Shown here: positions 18,633-28,745 of the stretch, piece after piece
How positions within the stretch are numbered: position 1 is the first letter of the stretch
Layout: each line of letters begins with the position of its first letter
NCBI GenBank assembly: GCA_016790965.1
Contig: JAEUNZ010000031.1
Location: 133,092-197,091 of the forward strand
Direction: 5' to 3'
DNA: 64,000 nucleotides
Source of the DNA: SSSZ01 sp016790965
GTDB taxonomy: Bacteria; Pseudomonadota; Gammaproteobacteria; Burkholderiales; Rhodocyclaceae
Made by a program: the position numbers and the translations under genes
Notes under the pieces: generated by a model
Told to the model about the DNA's origin: nothing
Database searches by the model: none
Seen by the model: only the letters and a program-made list of their open reading frames with translations

Positions 18633-18655
18633 GCCGGGGGTACGCCCCCGGCTTT
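18633..18655 (+). terminator. GC-rich terminator-like hairpin after aminotransferase
   Basis: GCCGGGGG (18633-18640), loop TACG, CCCCCGGC (18645-18652), then TTT. Very stable stem with a short T-run. It lies between two convergent genes. Confidence 0.65.
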
Positions 18656-18675
18656 CCACCCCGGGTGGACGCCGT

Positions 18676-20382
18676 TCAGCGCCCCGCAGCAGCCGTCAGA
18701 TCGGGCAATTCCCCCGAAATCCTCACCGGCACGCGAACCGTCGACACGGTACTCTGGATCGCCACGGTTGCCGCCCCCGTAACCTTGCCGCCAGCTCCCG
18801 CGGTAAATTGCCCCTCGGCAGACATCAGTCCAGCGGTCAGCTTGAAGTCGCTGCCGCTCACCTGGCCGCCACCGAAACGCAGGAAACCCTTCAGCGTATC
18901 GAACTTGGTCTGGCCGCTGCGCGTCGAGCGCCCGGCACCACGCCGGGCGGCCTCACCCAGATCAAGGCCTTGCAGGGCGCCCCGGCTCAATTCGATGTCC
19001 ATCGTCCCTTCCAGAACACCTCCCAGGCCGGCCCAATCCTGAGCCACACCGCGCAGCTTCGCATTGCCCCCCAGATCGCCGGCGATCTTGAGGGGAGGCC
19101 CGAAAAGCTCCGCTGCGCGGCCTGCATTGAGGCGCTGGAGGGCCAGGTCCACCGCCACCGCCAGGCCACTGGACCAGTCCAGCAGTACGTTGCCACGCAT
19201 CAGGCCACCGAGGAAGGCCGTGTCGACATCCTGCAGAACGAGCTTGCCCTTCCGGAGCAAACCCTTGGCCTGCAGGGACTCGAAGACGTAAGGCTTCTCC
19301 GGTAGAGGCTTCCAGCCGTGGGCCTCGACGGAAAGGGCTAGACCGAGCGCCGAAGGAAGCCCCTCGACGGTCAGGCTACGATCCTCGCTGCGCAGGCTCA
19401 GTTTTTCGAGGCCCCCCCCTTGTTTGAAGTGCACTTCGCCGCCCAAACCTTCCAGGCCGCCTCCGGCGACCACCAGCGCCGCATGCTTAAGCGTCGCGTG
19501 GGTGAGGATTAGACCGGAAGCGGCGCCGGAAGGAGCCGCAACCAAGGCGGCGAGTTGATCGGCGGAAAAACGCAGCCCGACCATCTCGACCCCGGCCAAG
19601 GTCTTGGGGCCGCTGCCGAAAAGGGCAAAGGGCGAGGACAGGCGGATTTCCGCGATGCGGGACTCGCCCTGGGATCCCACGCTCACCCCTTGGATGGCGA
19701 GTCCGGGAGACGGTGACAGGCTGAAGCCGATGTTGTCGACCTTGACGGGCGCGACGAAAGCCCGGGCCAGCGCAGCTTCGACATCCTGCCGATAGCTGTT
19801 GTAGGGAAACAGGAACAGCGCCAGAAAAGCTGCCGCCAGAAGTCCCACAATGCAGGCCACCACCATGCCCGGCTTGATGCGAAGAGGGGGGCGAGCAGGC
19901 TCGACCGTACTTTCGCTGATGGTCAGGGCCCCAGACAGTTTGGCGATCAGGCTGCGTTCTTCTTCCTCTTCGTCGGATGTCTCGGACGGCACTGCCGACC
20001 GCCCAAAGGTGGAAAAGACACTGGGAATCGAGCCACTGTCGCTGGCCTGGGGCTGCGACTGAGGACCGGACCCTTCCCGCGGGCCGAAGGTGGAAAACTG
20101 CGACGCGGGCGCGAGGGCCGCCCGTTCGGCGATCTTGCGCTTGGCTTCTTCCCACACCGAAGCCGCTTCCAGCACCGGAGCGATGAACCCCCCCTCCTCC
20201 AACTCGCTCAGGGACTGCTCGACCATCTTCGGATTGCCGATCTTGGTGGCCAACTCGCCCACGGTCAGCTTGCCGTCGACCTGGACGAGCACCATGCGCA
20301 GATTGCGCTGCACCACCCGCGTGCTCTGGCGGACCGCTTCGTCGCCACTGGGGGTCTTGGCGTAAATGAGGTTCTGATCCAT
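18676..20382 (-). CDS. AsmA-like membrane protein with an unknown N-terminal domain
   Basis: 568 residues in three parts. Residues 1-100 (MDQNLIYAKTPSGDEAVRQS onward, with VDGKLTVGELATKIGNPK) look like a small winged-helix-type cytoplasmic domain. Residues about 165-190 (MVVACIVGLLAAAFLALFLF) are a single membrane segment. The remainder is beta-rich with repeated GLxL strands and ends in GGQVSGSDFKLTAGLMSAEG and a VAIQSTVSTVRVPVRISG strand, as in the C-terminal region of AsmA-like proteins implicated in envelope lipid transport. Monocistronic, convergent with the aminotransferase gene. Function is not known; the AsmA assignment rests on the C-terminal style. Confidence 0.7.
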   Translation of the reverse strand: MDQNLIYAKTPSGDEAVRQSTRVVQRNLRMVLVQVDGKLTVGELATKIGNPKMVEQSLSELEEGGFIAPVLEAASVWEEAKRKIAERAALAPASQFSTFGPREGSGPQSQPQASDSGSIPSVFSTFGRSAVPSETSDEEEEERSLIAKLSGALTISESTVEPARPPLRIKPGMVVACIVGLLAAAFLALFLFPYNSYRQDVEAALARAFVAPVKVDNIGFSLSPSPGLAIQGVSVGSQGESRIAEIRLSSPFALFGSGPKTLAGVEMVGLRFSADQLAALVAAPSGAASGLILTHATLKHAALVVAGGGLEGLGGEVHFKQGGGLEKLSLRSEDRSLTVEGLPSALGLALSVEAHGWKPLPEKPYVFESLQAKGLLRKGKLVLQDVDTAFLGGLMRGNVLLDWSSGLAVAVDLALQRLNAGRAAELFGPPLKIAGDLGGNAKLRGVAQDWAGLGGVLEGTMDIELSRGALQGLDLGEAARRGAGRSTRSGQTKFDTLKGFLRFGGGQVSGSDFKLTAGLMSAEGQFTAGAGGKVTGAATVAIQSTVSTVRVPVRISGELPDLTAAAGR

Positions 20383-20419
20383 CGTATCCCTATAAACCCT
20401 GCTTTATTCTCGCGTTTGC

Positions 20420-20448
20420 TTGACTGGCTTGGTTCCAGCGACTAATAT
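20420..20448 (+). promoter_or_regulatory. sigma70 promoter of tRNA-Asn
   Basis: TTGACT (20420-20425) and TAATAT (20443-20448) with exactly 17 bases between; transcription would start about 5 bases before the tRNA. Confidence 0.8.
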
Positions 20449-20460
20449 GCGCGCCTCGAT

Positions 20461-20536
20461 TCCCCGATAGCTCAGTCGGTAGAGCGCCGGACTGTTAATC
20501 CGTAGGTCCCTGGTTCGAGCCCAGGTCGGGGAGCCA
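20461..20536 (+). tRNA. tRNA-Asn(GUU)
   Basis: 76-base cloverleaf with encoded CCA. Acceptor arms TCCCCGA and TCGGGGA pair, the D arm holds AGCTCAGTCGGTAGAGC, the anticodon loop reads CTGTTAA (anticodon GTT), and the T arm contains GGTTCGAGCC. Confidence 0.98.
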
Positions 20537-20552
20537 AGTCTTTCAAGCACTT

Positions 20553-20578
20553 AGCCCGTGAACTTCACGGGCTTTTTT
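20553..20578 (+). terminator. terminator of tRNA-Asn
   Basis: AGCCCGTG (20553-20560), loop AACTT, CACGGGCT (20566-20573), then a run of six T. Confidence 0.9.
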
Positions 20579-20704
20579 GCTTTCGGCCGATTATAACTGC
20601 ATTTTCCCGTCCTGCCGCGCAAGGGGGGCCGGGGAAGCCGCTGCTGCTGTGTCGCTTGCGACACAGACACCGCCCGCGGCCGGGGCCAGTGTCCAGTCTC
20701 TGCA

Positions 20705-22201
20705 TCAGGTTCCGCAGAACGTCTGGTAGGCGGAGGTGAATGCCGCGGGCGCTGGTTGGGCATAGCTTTCGTCCCCGCAGCGTTCCTCCCAGGGCCGCGC
20801 GAGGACTCCTTCGAGGCGCCGGAACGGTCCCAGATCGCCTCGCTCCACCGCAGCCTCGAGCACCTCCTCGACCCGTTGATTGCGCGGGATATAGCAGGGG
20901 TTCGCCCGATGCATCGCCGCAAGAGATATTCCCCCCTTCCCCCCCCGCCGCCGTTGCCAACGCTGCTTCCAGGCCTCCACCACAGCCGCCGAGCCGACCC
21001 GGGCCTCCAGGGCTCCCGATTGGCCACGAAGCTCGTCACAAAGCGCCCGGAAGCCCAGGGTGAAATCGCACCGCGCCACCTTAAGAAGATCGAGGAAGTC
21101 CCGCACAAGCATGCCGTCGTCGTCAAAATCCCCGACGGGGTCAAGGCCGAGCTTGGGGCGGAAGACGGCTAGCCAACGCTCCTCCAGCCACCCCGGAAAG
21201 GACTCCAGAATGCGGTTGGCGGCTTCCACCGCACGATCCTCGTCGGCATCGAGCAGGGGCAGCAGGGCTTCCGCCAGCCGGGTCAGATTCCAGCGGGCGA
21301 TACCACCCTGCCGACCGTAGGCATAGCGCCCTTCGGTGTCGATGGAACTGAAGACTGCGTTCGGGTGGTAGGCCTCCATGAAGGCGCAGGGACCGTAGTC
21401 GATGGTCTCGCCGGAAATGCTCATATTGTCCGTATTCATCACGCCATGGATGAAGCCGACCCCCAGCCAGCGCGCCACCAGGTCGGCCTGCCGCCGGGCG
21501 ACACCCTCCAGGAAGGCGACATAGGGTGATTCTCTGCCCTGGATCTCGGGATAGTGCCGGGCAATGGCATAGTCCGCCAACTGCCGGACCGCCTCGGCGC
21601 CGCGATGGGCCGCGAAGAATTCGAAGGTGCCGATGCGCAGGTGGCTTGCGGCTACCCGGGTCAGAACCGCCCCCGGCAGCGGCCTATCCCGTTGGACGGT
21701 GTCGCCGCTAGCCACCACGGCGAGCGTCTGCGTCGTGGGAATACCCAGGACGGCCATGGCCTGCCCGACCAGATATTCGCGCAGGGCCGGCCCCAGGGCG
21801 CATTTGCCGTCGCCTCGACGCGAAAAGGGCGTGCGGCCCGAACCTTTCAGAGCGATGTCCCGGCGCTGGCCGTGGCGGTCCAGGACTTCCCCCAGCAGCA
21901 GGGCGCGACCGTCACCCAACTGGGGCGAAAAATGGCCGAATTGGTGTCCCGCGTAGGCCTGGGCCAAGGGCGCCGCCCCGGCTGGAACAGTGTTCCCCGC
22001 CAGAACGGCCAGGCCTTCGGGCGTCCCGAACCAGCCGGTATCCAGCCCCAGTTCCTGCCCCAGGGCCTCGTTGAGGATGAGCAGATGCGGCGTGGGCACT
22101 GCCGTCGGCTGCCAGGGAGCGTAAAACCCCTGCAAATCCCGGGCGTAGGTGTTGTCGAAGGCGAACAGCCCGGACAAGGAAGGGGCAAGAGGTGAATTCA
22201 C
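20705..22201 (-). CDS. selO: protein AMPylase SelO
   Basis: 498 residues, the usual SelO/YdiU length. Pseudokinase-fold motifs are visible: GSGRTPFSRRGDGKCALGP (nucleotide-binding lysine/arginine segment, residues about 120-138), NTDNMSISGETIDYGPCAF (active-site Asn and Asp), and a near C-terminal cysteine (FCGT end) replacing the selenocysteine of eukaryotic SelO. The family transfers AMP to Ser/Thr/Tyr of proteins in redox stress. Divergent from mutS; 134 bases separate its start from the chosen mutS start. Confidence 0.93.
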   Translation of the reverse strand: MNSPLAPSLSGLFAFDNTYARDLQGFYAPWQPTAVPTPHLLILNEALGQELGLDTGWFGTPEGLAVLAGNTVPAGAAPLAQAYAGHQFGHFSPQLGDGRALLLGEVLDRHGQRRDIALKGSGRTPFSRRGDGKCALGPALREYLVGQAMAVLGIPTTQTLAVVASGDTVQRDRPLPGAVLTRVAASHLRIGTFEFFAAHRGAEAVRQLADYAIARHYPEIQGRESPYVAFLEGVARRQADLVARWLGVGFIHGVMNTDNMSISGETIDYGPCAFMEAYHPNAVFSSIDTEGRYAYGRQGGIARWNLTRLAEALLPLLDADEDRAVEAANRILESFPGWLEERWLAVFRPKLGLDPVGDFDDDGMLVRDFLDLLKVARCDFTLGFRALCDELRGQSGALEARVGSAAVVEAWKQRWQRRRGGKGGISLAAMHRANPCYIPRNQRVEEVLEAAVERGDLGPFRRLEGVLARPWEERCGDESYAQPAPAAFTSAYQTFCGT

Positions 22202-22335
22202 GGCGTTCCCGCATTTTGGCGCGCCGGTTCGACTTCACGGCGCTGCCGATGGTTCCACCGCAGGCGGCAATCGAAGACAATAGCGCCCTCGCCCTGCCGC
22301 CGCCGCCCTGGCGCGCCGAACTCTTCCCCGCCGCC

Positions 22336-24936
22336 ATGTCCCTCTCGCCTTCCGACGCCGCCGACAGCGCCTTCGCCCAGCACACCCCGATGATGCGCCA
22401 ATACCTGGCGCTCAAGGCGCAACATCCCGGCACCCTGTTGTTCTACCGCATGGGGGATTTCTACGAGCTGTTTTTCGATGACGCCGAGAAAGCTGCCCGC
22501 CTGCTCGACATCACCCTCACCACTCGCGGCCAGAGCGCCGGGCAGCCGATCAAGATGGCGGGCGTGCCCTTCCATGCCCTGGAGCCCTACCTCGCCAAGT
22601 TGGTCCGCCTGGGTGAATCGGCGGTCATCTGTGAGCAGATCGGCGATCCGGCGACCAGCAAGGGGCCCGTCGAGCGGGCCGTCTCGCGCATCGTCACCCC
22701 GGGGACTCTGACCGAAGCGGCGCTCCTGGACGACAAGCGCGACACCTGGCTCCTGGCCCTCGCCCAACACCGCCACATCGTGGGGCTTGCCCGTCTCAAT
22801 CTGGCGAGCGGCGATTTCCTGCTGACCGAGATCCCGGCCGATCAGGTCGGCGCCAGCCTAGAGCGTATCCGTCCGGCGGAAATCTTGCTGCCCGAAGGTC
22901 TGGAGATTCGCCTCTCGCTGGACGGCGTCGCCCTGACCCGGCAGGCGGACTGGCATTTCGACGCCGACTCTGCCCGTCGTGAGCTGTGCAGCCATTTTCA
23001 GGTCGCTTCCCTGGCCGGTTTCGGCGCCGACGGTCTGCGGCCGGCGGTGGCCGCCGCGGGGGCGCTTCTGCACTATGCCCGCGCCACCCAGGCCGGAGCC
23101 CTGCCCCATGTGCGCGCCCTGACCGTGGAGCTCGAGGGCGACTACCTGGGCCTGGATTCCGCCACCCGGCGCAATCTGGAACTCACCGAGACCCTACGGG
23201 GCCAGCCTTCGCCCACGCTCTTCTCCCTCCTGGACCGTTGCGTCAGTGGCATGGGGTCCCGCCTCCTGCGCCACACCCTGCATCATCCCCTGCGGGACAG
23301 AAGCCTGCCGGCAGCGCGCCATCAGGCGGTGGCGAACCTGTTGGAAGATTATGGTCGCCGGGCCGGCGAGCTGCGCCGGGAATTGCGCGGCTTCGCCGAC
23401 GTGGAGCGCATTGCCGGCCGTATCGCGCTGGGCAGCGCCCGCCCCCGGGATCTTTCCGGCCTGCGCGATTCCCTGACTCGCCTGCCGGCCCTGGTGGCGC
23501 CTCTGGCCGACGGCACGGCCCCCCTACTGGAAACCCTGGCGGCAGACCTCAGCCAGCCCGATGAGGCGCTGTCCCTGTTGCTCGCCGCCCTGCTGCCCGA
23601 TCCGGCAGCCCAGATCCGCGACGGCGGGGTCATGGCCACGGGTTTCGACGCCGAACTGGACGAGCTGCGCTCCCTGAACGACAACTGCGGCAGCTACCTG
23701 CTCGATCTGGAGGCGCGGGAAAGAGAACGGACGGGGATCGCCAGCCTCAAGGTCGAATACAACAAGGTGCATGGCTTTTATATCGAGGTCACCCACGCCA
23801 ACGCAAGCAAGGTGCCGGACGACTACCGCCGCCGCCAGACCCTCAAGAACGCCGAGCGCTACATCACCCCTGAGCTGAAAAGCTTCGAAGACAAGGCCTT
23901 GTCGGCCCAGGAGCGCGCCCTGGCGCGGGAGAAACTGCTCTACGACAGGCTTCTCGGCCAGTTGCAACCCTTCGTCCCCCGCTTTCTGGCCATCGCCCGG
24001 GCCGTGGCCCATCTCGACCTGCTGTCCGCCTTCGCCGACGTCGCCCTCAAGTACGACTGGTCCTGCCCTCGCTTCGTCGCCGAGAGCCTCGTCAAGATTG
24101 AAGCCGGTCGTCACCCGGTGGTCGAAGGAGAGCTGGCCGGCCGGGCCGAATCCTTCATCGCCAATGACCTCGCCCTGGCGCCGGAGCGCCGCCTGCTTCT
24201 CATCACCGGCCCCAACATGGGGGGCAAGAGTACCTACATGCGCCAGACGGCCATCATCGCCCTACTCGCCCACATGGGCTGCTTCGTCCCCGCCAAGCGC
24301 GCAGAGTTGGGGCCCCTGGACCGCATCTTCACGCGCATCGGCGCTTCCGACGACCTGGCCTCCGGTCGCTCCACCTTCATGGTCGAAATGACCGAGGCGG
24401 CGGCCATCCTGCACCACGCGACGCCCAACAGCCTAGTGCTCATGGACGAAATCGGCCGCGGCACCTCCACTTTCGACGGTTTGGCCCTAGCCTTCGCCAT
24501 CCTGCGTCATCTCGTCGAGAAAAACCGCAGCCTGACCCTCTTTGCTACCCACTATTTCGAACTGACGCGGCTTTCCCACGAATACCCCGAACTGGCCAAC
24601 GTCCACCTGGGCGCCGTAGAGCACGGTGAGCGCATCGTCTTTCTGCACGCCGTCGAGGAAGGCCCCGCCAACCAGAGCTACGGCATCCAGGTTGCAGCCC
24701 TGGCCGGTATCCCGGCCCCGGTCCTGCGCGCCGCCCGCCGGCAGTTGCGGGAGTTCGAGCAGCGGGCCGCCATCGATCCGCTGCAGCCGGACCTCTTCGC
24801 CGGGGTCGCTCCCGAACCGGAAGCGCCCCCAACCGCTCATCCCGCCCTGGAGCACCTGGGGAACATCGATCCGGACCGCATGAGCCCCCGCGAAGCCCTG
24901 GAAGCCCTCTACGCGCTCAAGGCCCTTCTGCCATGA
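22336..24936 (+). CDS. mutS: DNA mismatch repair protein MutS
   Basis: 866 residues from the ATG at 22336 (MSLSPSDAADSAFAQHTPMM). Mismatch-reading motif FYRMGDFYELF (Phe-x-Glu), Walker A TGPNMGGKSTYMRQ and Walker B LVLMDEIGRGTSTFDG, and a C-terminal helix-turn-helix dimer region. The frame is open back to 22192, overlapping the selO start, but that extension is not MutS-like. MutS detects base mismatches; mutL is not in the window. Confidence 0.96.
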   Translation: MSLSPSDAADSAFAQHTPMMRQYLALKAQHPGTLLFYRMGDFYELFFDDAEKAARLLDITLTTRGQSAGQPIKMAGVPFHALEPYLAKLVRLGESAVICEQIGDPATSKGPVERAVSRIVTPGTLTEAALLDDKRDTWLLALAQHRHIVGLARLNLASGDFLLTEIPADQVGASLERIRPAEILLPEGLEIRLSLDGVALTRQADWHFDADSARRELCSHFQVASLAGFGADGLRPAVAAAGALLHYARATQAGALPHVRALTVELEGDYLGLDSATRRNLELTETLRGQPSPTLFSLLDRCVSGMGSRLLRHTLHHPLRDRSLPAARHQAVANLLEDYGRRAGELRRELRGFADVERIAGRIALGSARPRDLSGLRDSLTRLPALVAPLADGTAPLLETLAADLSQPDEALSLLLAALLPDPAAQIRDGGVMATGFDAELDELRSLNDNCGSYLLDLEARERERTGIASLKVEYNKVHGFYIEVTHANASKVPDDYRRRQTLKNAERYITPELKSFEDKALSAQERALAREKLLYDRLLGQLQPFVPRFLAIARAVAHLDLLSAFADVALKYDWSCPRFVAESLVKIEAGRHPVVEGELAGRAESFIANDLALAPERRLLLITGPNMGGKSTYMRQTAIIALLAHMGCFVPAKRAELGPLDRIFTRIGASDDLASGRSTFMVEMTEAAAILHHATPNSLVLMDEIGRGTSTFDGLALAFAILRHLVEKNRSLTLFATHYFELTRLSHEYPELANVHLGAVEHGERIVFLHAVEEGPANQSYGIQVAALAGIPAPVLRAARRQLREFEQRAAIDPLQPDLFAGVAPEPEAPPTAHPALEHLGNIDPDRMSPREALEALYALKALLP

Positions 24937-25886
24937 AGGCTGGCCTGGCCGTGCTGCTCCTCGCCGGGGCGCTCGCGGCCCGGGCTGAACCCTGGTCTTT
25001 CGCCGTCATCGGCGATACCCCCTATTCTGAATACGAGCGGCGCGAACTGCCCGCCCTCCTGGCTGCCGCCGCCGAATCCGGCGCCCGTTTCGTCCTGCAC
25101 GCGGGGGACATAAAACGGGGGCGGGATCCCTGCGACGACGCGGTTTACGCGGATCGTCTAGCCCTCTTTCAGGCCTCGCCCATCCCCCTGATCTTCGCCC
25201 CCGGCGACAACGAATGGAGCGATTGCGCCCGCCTTTCCGCCGGTGCCTACTCCCCGGAAGAACGCCTGACTCGCCTGCGCGCCCTGTTCTGGAAAGACGA
25301 CTCCACTCTGGGAAGGACGAAACGCCGCCTGGAGCGGCAGATGCCGGATTTTCCTGAGCACAGCCGCTTGCGCGAGGACGGGGTGCTCTTTGTCAGCCTC
25401 AACGTGCCCGGGGACGACAACCGGCGCGGGGTGCATCCGCGCCCGCCGGCGAGTTTCACGGCGCGCGACGGGGCGATCCGGCGCTGGTTACGGGAATCCT
25501 TCGCCCTCGCCCGCCGGGATGGCTTGCTTGGCCTGGTCGTCCTGATGCAGGCGGACCCGGGTCTTGAAAGTTTCCGTCGGGGCATTCCACGGCGCGGATT
25601 CGCGAGCCTTCTGCGCACCCTGAGCGAAGAAGCGGCGAGCTTCTCGGGCAGCGTGCTCCTGATCCACGGCGACGGGCACCGTCACCGCATCGACCGCCCC
25701 ATGAAGGACTTGGCCGGAAAGACCCTGCTGACTCGACTCGAAACCTACGGTTACCCGGAATTGGGTTGGGTCCGGGTCACCGTCGACCCGAACGCCGCGG
25801 GTGTGTTCCGCTTCGAATCGAGGCCCTGGAAAGACTCACCCAGCACGCAACGCTGGGCATTGATGGGATTTCTCGGCCTGCGTTGA
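24933..25886 (+). CDS. secreted calcineurin-like metallophosphoesterase
   Basis: 317 residues. N-terminal signal peptide (MKAGLAVLLLAGALAARA, cleavage likely after ARA). Metal-binding motifs FAVIGDTPYS, HAGDIKRGRD, PGDNEWSDC and a late LIHGDGHRH fit the calcineurin-like phosphoesterase fold, although the first motif is GDTPY rather than GDxH. Start overlaps the mutS stop by four bases. Periplasmic location is inferred; substrate unknown. Similar genes annotated only as hypothetical metallophosphoesterases occur in other proteobacteria. Confidence 0.75.
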   Translation: MKAGLAVLLLAGALAARAEPWSFAVIGDTPYSEYERRELPALLAAAAESGARFVLHAGDIKRGRDPCDDAVYADRLALFQASPIPLIFAPGDNEWSDCARLSAGAYSPEERLTRLRALFWKDDSTLGRTKRRLERQMPDFPEHSRLREDGVLFVSLNVPGDDNRRGVHPRPPASFTARDGAIRRWLRESFALARRDGLLGLVVLMQADPGLESFRRGIPRRGFASLLRTLSEEAASFSGSVLLIHGDGHRHRIDRPMKDLAGKTLLTRLETYGYPELGWVRVTVDPNAAGVFRFESRPWKDSPSTQRWALMGFLGLR

Positions 25887-25924
25887 GGCAAGGGCCAGCG
25901 GCCGCCTCTTCGGGGGCACCACCG

Positions 25925-26422
25925 TCACTCGTGCTCGCAGTCCTCGCCGTGGTCATGGACGTGGCCATGGCCAACCTCTTCCTCGCTCGCCGATCGCACG
26001 GCCGTCACCGTGCAAGTGAACACTAGGGCCATGCCGGCCAGGGGGTGGTTGCCGTCCAGCACCACCTTGCCGTCGGCAATGTCGGTCACCCTGTAGATGA
26101 TGAAATCTTCGTCGTCGGACCCGGCGGGCGCCCCTTCGAACTGCATGCCCACTTCCAGTTCCTTGGGGAAATCTCCCCGGGGCTCCACCTGGACGAGATC
26201 GGCATCGTAATCGCCGAAGGCCTCGTCCGGCTGCAGCTTCACCTGGACCGACTCGCCGATCCCCTTGCCCTGGAGGGCTTCCTCGATCTTGGGAAAGATG
26301 TCGTCGTAGCCGCCATGGAGATAAACGATGGGCTCCCGCCCCTCGTCCACCACCGCGCCATCCGGATCGGTGACGTGATAGTCGAGCGTGACGACGGTAT
26401 TGCGGGCGACCAAAGCATTCAT
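25925..26422 (-). CDS. slyD: FKBP-type peptidyl-prolyl isomerase SlyD
   Basis: 165 residues. FKBP domain with inserted IF chaperone domain: VTLDYHVTDPDGAVVDE, YLHGGYDDIFPKIEEALQGK, then DEAFGDYDADLVQ and NHPLAGMALVF. The acidic/His tail (GHGHVHDHGEDCEHE) is a short version of the SlyD metal-binding tail that delivers nickel. Start overlaps the bcp stop by four bases, an unusual coupling between a chaperone and a peroxiredoxin. Confidence 0.92.
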   Translation of the reverse strand: MNALVARNTVVTLDYHVTDPDGAVVDEGREPIVYLHGGYDDIFPKIEEALQGKGIGESVQVKLQPDEAFGDYDADLVQVEPRGDFPKELEVGMQFEGAPAGSDDEDFIIYRVTDIADGKVVLDGNHPLAGMALVFTCTVTAVRSASEEEVGHGHVHDHGEDCEHE

Positions 26423-26889
26423 GAATCGAGTTCCTTGACGAGACGGAGCACTTCCAGGGCGTGCCCCTTGAAATTGACGTTGTAGAGCGCGTGGCGGATA
26501 AAGCCATCGCCGTCGATGATGAAGGTCGAGCGCGCGATGCAGTGGCGCACCTGACCGTCCACTTCCTTGGCCTGAAGCACGCCGTACAGCGAGCAGACCT
26601 CGCCTTCCGTATCGGCCAGCAGCGACACGCCTATGCCTTCCTTGTCGCGGAATTCAGCGTGCTTCAGGCAGTCGTCCCGGCTGATACCGAAGAGGACGCA
26701 ATTACGCTCGTCGAAGTCGAGTTCGTGATCCGAAAAATCCGTTGCTTCAAGCGTACAACCCGGGGTGCCATCCTTGGGGTAAAAAAACAGCACGACTCGC
26801 TTGCCTCTATAGTCCGTCAGGGAAACGGACTCCATGTCGGCATCGGGCAGGGTAAACCCCGGCGCCTGTTCTCCGGCCTTGAGCTGCAT
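26419..26889 (-). CDS. bcp: thioredoxin-dependent peroxiredoxin (Bcp/PrxQ)
   Basis: 156 residues. Peroxidatic Cys is in YPKDGTPGCTLEA (Cys46 area). The second cysteine five residues later, found in E. coli Bcp, is absent (TLEATDFSD); another Cys lies in FDERNCVLFG and one in SRDDCLKH, so the resolving mechanism may differ (1-Cys type or a distant Cys). It reduces hydroperoxides. Upstream 26,890-27,013 contains no gene and likely holds its promoter. Confidence 0.92.
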   Translation of the reverse strand: MQLKAGEQAPGFTLPDADMESVSLTDYRGKRVVLFFYPKDGTPGCTLEATDFSDHELDFDERNCVLFGISRDDCLKHAEFRDKEGIGVSLLADTEGEVCSLYGVLQAKEVDGQVRHCIARSTFIIDGDGFIRHALYNVNFKGHALEVLRLVKELDS

Positions 26890-27013
26890 TGTGTTCTCCT
26901 TTTGCGCGCTCGTTTCTGTTGGGTCTTGATAGCCCTGTGCATTGGCCTACCTGCGGGGGATTCTAACCAAGCTCCTGACCGCTGACTACGGGCGCAAACG
27001 AACTTGCGGAAAA

Positions 27014-27298
27014 CTATTTTCGTGCCGGATTTTCCGGAATGGCGACGAAGTTTTCGTCCTGCCGGATCATGCCCAGTTCAAAACGGGCTCTTTCTTCAAT
27101 GGCGTCATAGCCTTGCTTCAGGTCACGCACTTCTGCATCGAGGCCCGCATTGCGGATTTCGAGCTTGCGGGTACCCTCCTTCTGCTGATGCAACTCCTCC
27201 TCGGCCTCCCAGACCTTGAGCCACCCTCCCTTCCCCAACCAGAGGGGGTACTGGAGCAGGACGATGAGGGCCAAAAGGCCCAGACTCAGCCAGCGCAT
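27014..27298 (-). CDS. ftsB: cell division protein FtsB
   Basis: 94 residues: N-terminal membrane segment (WLSLGLLALIVLLQYPLWLG), then a coiled coil with EAEEELHQQKEGTRKLEIRN, and the EERARFELGMIRQDE motif typical of FtsB. It forms the FtsQBL complex of the divisome. Gene position after eno is the classic proteobacterial order. Confidence 0.93.
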   Translation of the reverse strand: MRWLSLGLLALIVLLQYPLWLGKGGWLKVWEAEEELHQQKEGTRKLEIRNAGLDAEVRDLKQGYDAIEERARFELGMIRQDENFVAIPENPARK

Positions 27299-27310
27299 GA
27301 GATGGCGGGG

Positions 27311-27404
27311 GGCGAGGGGTGAGGGGTGTGGGGAAAAGCGCCCCTCGATTGCGCGCCCTGAACGGTGCCGTAACGCCTCACCCCACCCTCCTCACCCCTC
27401 ACCG
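27311..27404. repeat. imperfect inverted repeat between eno and ftsB
   Basis: A GAGGGGTGAGG-type arm (27311-27333, plus strand) and its inverted partner (27377-27404, CCTCACCCC...) flank about 43 bases with a second GC-rich core. It looks like a dispersed REP-like element or a transcription-attenuating hairpin. Whether it is repeated in the genome cannot be seen here. Confidence 0.5.
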
Positions 27405-27415
27405 CAATCCACGCC

Positions 27416-28699
<1,284 letters not shown>

Positions 28700-28745
28700 G
28701 TCTCTTCCTTTTCAGTAGCTTAGAGTAAAAAATTAAAGTTGTTTA

